6,066 nt of DNA. Source: Sulfurospirillum sp. UBA6810. GTDB taxonomy: Bacteria > Campylobacterota > Campylobacteria > Campylobacterales > Sulfurospirillaceae. Positions 5,639 through 6,066 of the stretch are shown here, one piece after another. Under the pieces are notes generated by a model. That model did not search any database, had not been told where the DNA came from, and worked only from the letters and a program-made list of their open reading frames with translations. The DNA lies in NCBI GenBank assembly GCA_002469305.1, contig DKEY01000138.1, positions 28,419 to 34,484 on the forward strand, in the 5' to 3' direction. The position numbers and the translations under genes were made by a program. Each line of letters starts with the position of its first letter. Positions within the stretch are counted from its first letter, which is position 1.

Positions 5639-6066
5639 AAGTTATATTTGGCCACTGCCTAATAGAGTTGCTCATGCATTGCTGATACTATTTTTTACAC
5701 TCAGTTATATACTAGGCGATTTTGAGAGATTACTCAGTTACCATGTAGCTTTTGGGCTTGCTTTTGGAGTTGTGATAGTTTTTAGGATAGCGTGGGGACT
5801 TATAGGCTCAAAGCACTCTAAGTTTCAAGACTTTAACTTTAGCCTTAGTGATTTAAAAGAGTACATGTTTAACGTATTTACAAAGACAAGAGAGTATGTT
5901 GGACATAACCCAGCTTCAAGCTATGCCATCATCGCGATGATAGTTCTTGCACTGCTAAGTATCTTTAGCGGATTACTTGCTTATGGCATAGAAGAAAATC
6001 ATGGGATATTCTCTTTTTTGCACTCTAGCTACTTTAGAGAAATGGAGATTTTCAAAGAGGCTCATG
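5631..6066 (+). CDS. Cytochrome b561-type membrane protein, 3'-truncated
   Basis: The frame runs open from ATG 5631 to the window end, giving 145 residues without a stop. It is an inner-membrane cytochrome b of the bacterial b561/Ni-hydrogenase b-subunit superfamily, likely passing electrons from quinol to the periplasmic diheme cytochrome. The family opening is visible as YIWPLPNRVAHALL with His15, a probable heme ligand in the first membrane helix (about 11-29). The second helix (about 36-58) begins with SYHVAFG, where His38 is a probable ligand, and ends in FRIAWGLIG. The conserved GHNPAS (91-96) precedes a third helix (about 97-118). The visible part ends at FKEAH (141-145), where the family usually has a His-Glu pair opening the fourth helix, so His145 may be a further ligand. 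The family length suggests 30-60 residues are missing. Confidence 0.88.
   Translation, partial: MIKSYIWPLPNRVAHALLILFFTLSYILGDFERLLSYHVAFGLAFGVVIVFRIAWGLIGSKHSKFQDFNFSLSDLKEYMFNVFTKTREYVGHNPASSYAIIAMIVLALLSIFSGLLAYGIEENHGIFSFLHSSYFREMEIFKEAH

Noticed and set aside
1..6066. CRISPR arrays, tRNA or rRNA genes, insertion sequences, attachment sites
   Set aside because: No spaced repeats, cloverleaf-like segments, transposase frames or terminal inverted repeats were seen, and almost all of the window is conserved coding sequence.

Overview
The window is a densely packed, AT-rich, single-strand region. It looks like a Campylobacterota chromosome (Sulfurimonas, Sulfurovum or Arcobacter-like). That placement is an inference from the low GC, the lysine- and isoleucine-rich proteins, the tight + strand gene order and the protein resemblances. 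No marker gene is present to fix the taxon.

Positions 1-4666 hold an assimilatory sulfate-reduction operon. It contains the C-terminal half of CysD (sulfate adenylyltransferase subunit 2, cut by the window edge), CysN (the GTPase subunit, with no fused APS kinase), a one-polypeptide ferredoxin-type sulfite/nitrite reductase, and a CysG-like bifunctional siroheme synthase. The genes are 1 to 11 nt apart, so they almost certainly share a transcript. CysDN activates sulfate to APS. An APS/PAPS reductase, presumably encoded outside the window, would yield sulfite, and the siroheme reductase takes sulfite to sulfide. The CysG-like enzyme makes the siroheme that the reductase needs.

Positions 4667-4744 are the only sizeable intergenic gap (78 nt). 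It carries a candidate promoter, a repeated TTTGTAAA element (two direct copies 11 bp apart plus one inverted copy), and a strong Shine-Dalgarno sequence that a nearby CTTCCCT could mask in read-through RNA.

Positions 4745-6066 hold a second operon for periplasmic and membrane electron transfer: an SHP-type monoheme cytochrome c (DUF1924 family), a DHC-type diheme cytochrome c, and the start of a cytochrome b561 (cut by the window end). The same trio is known around the oxygen-binding cytochrome SHP of Rhodobacter sphaeroides. The expected electron path is quinol pool to cytochrome b561, then DHC, then SHP. The physiological substrate of such systems is not settled. This SHP-like protein keeps the asparagine expected as the displaceable heme ligand but has no cysteines apart from the heme pair and one in the signal peptide. 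This trio is the least understood part of the window.
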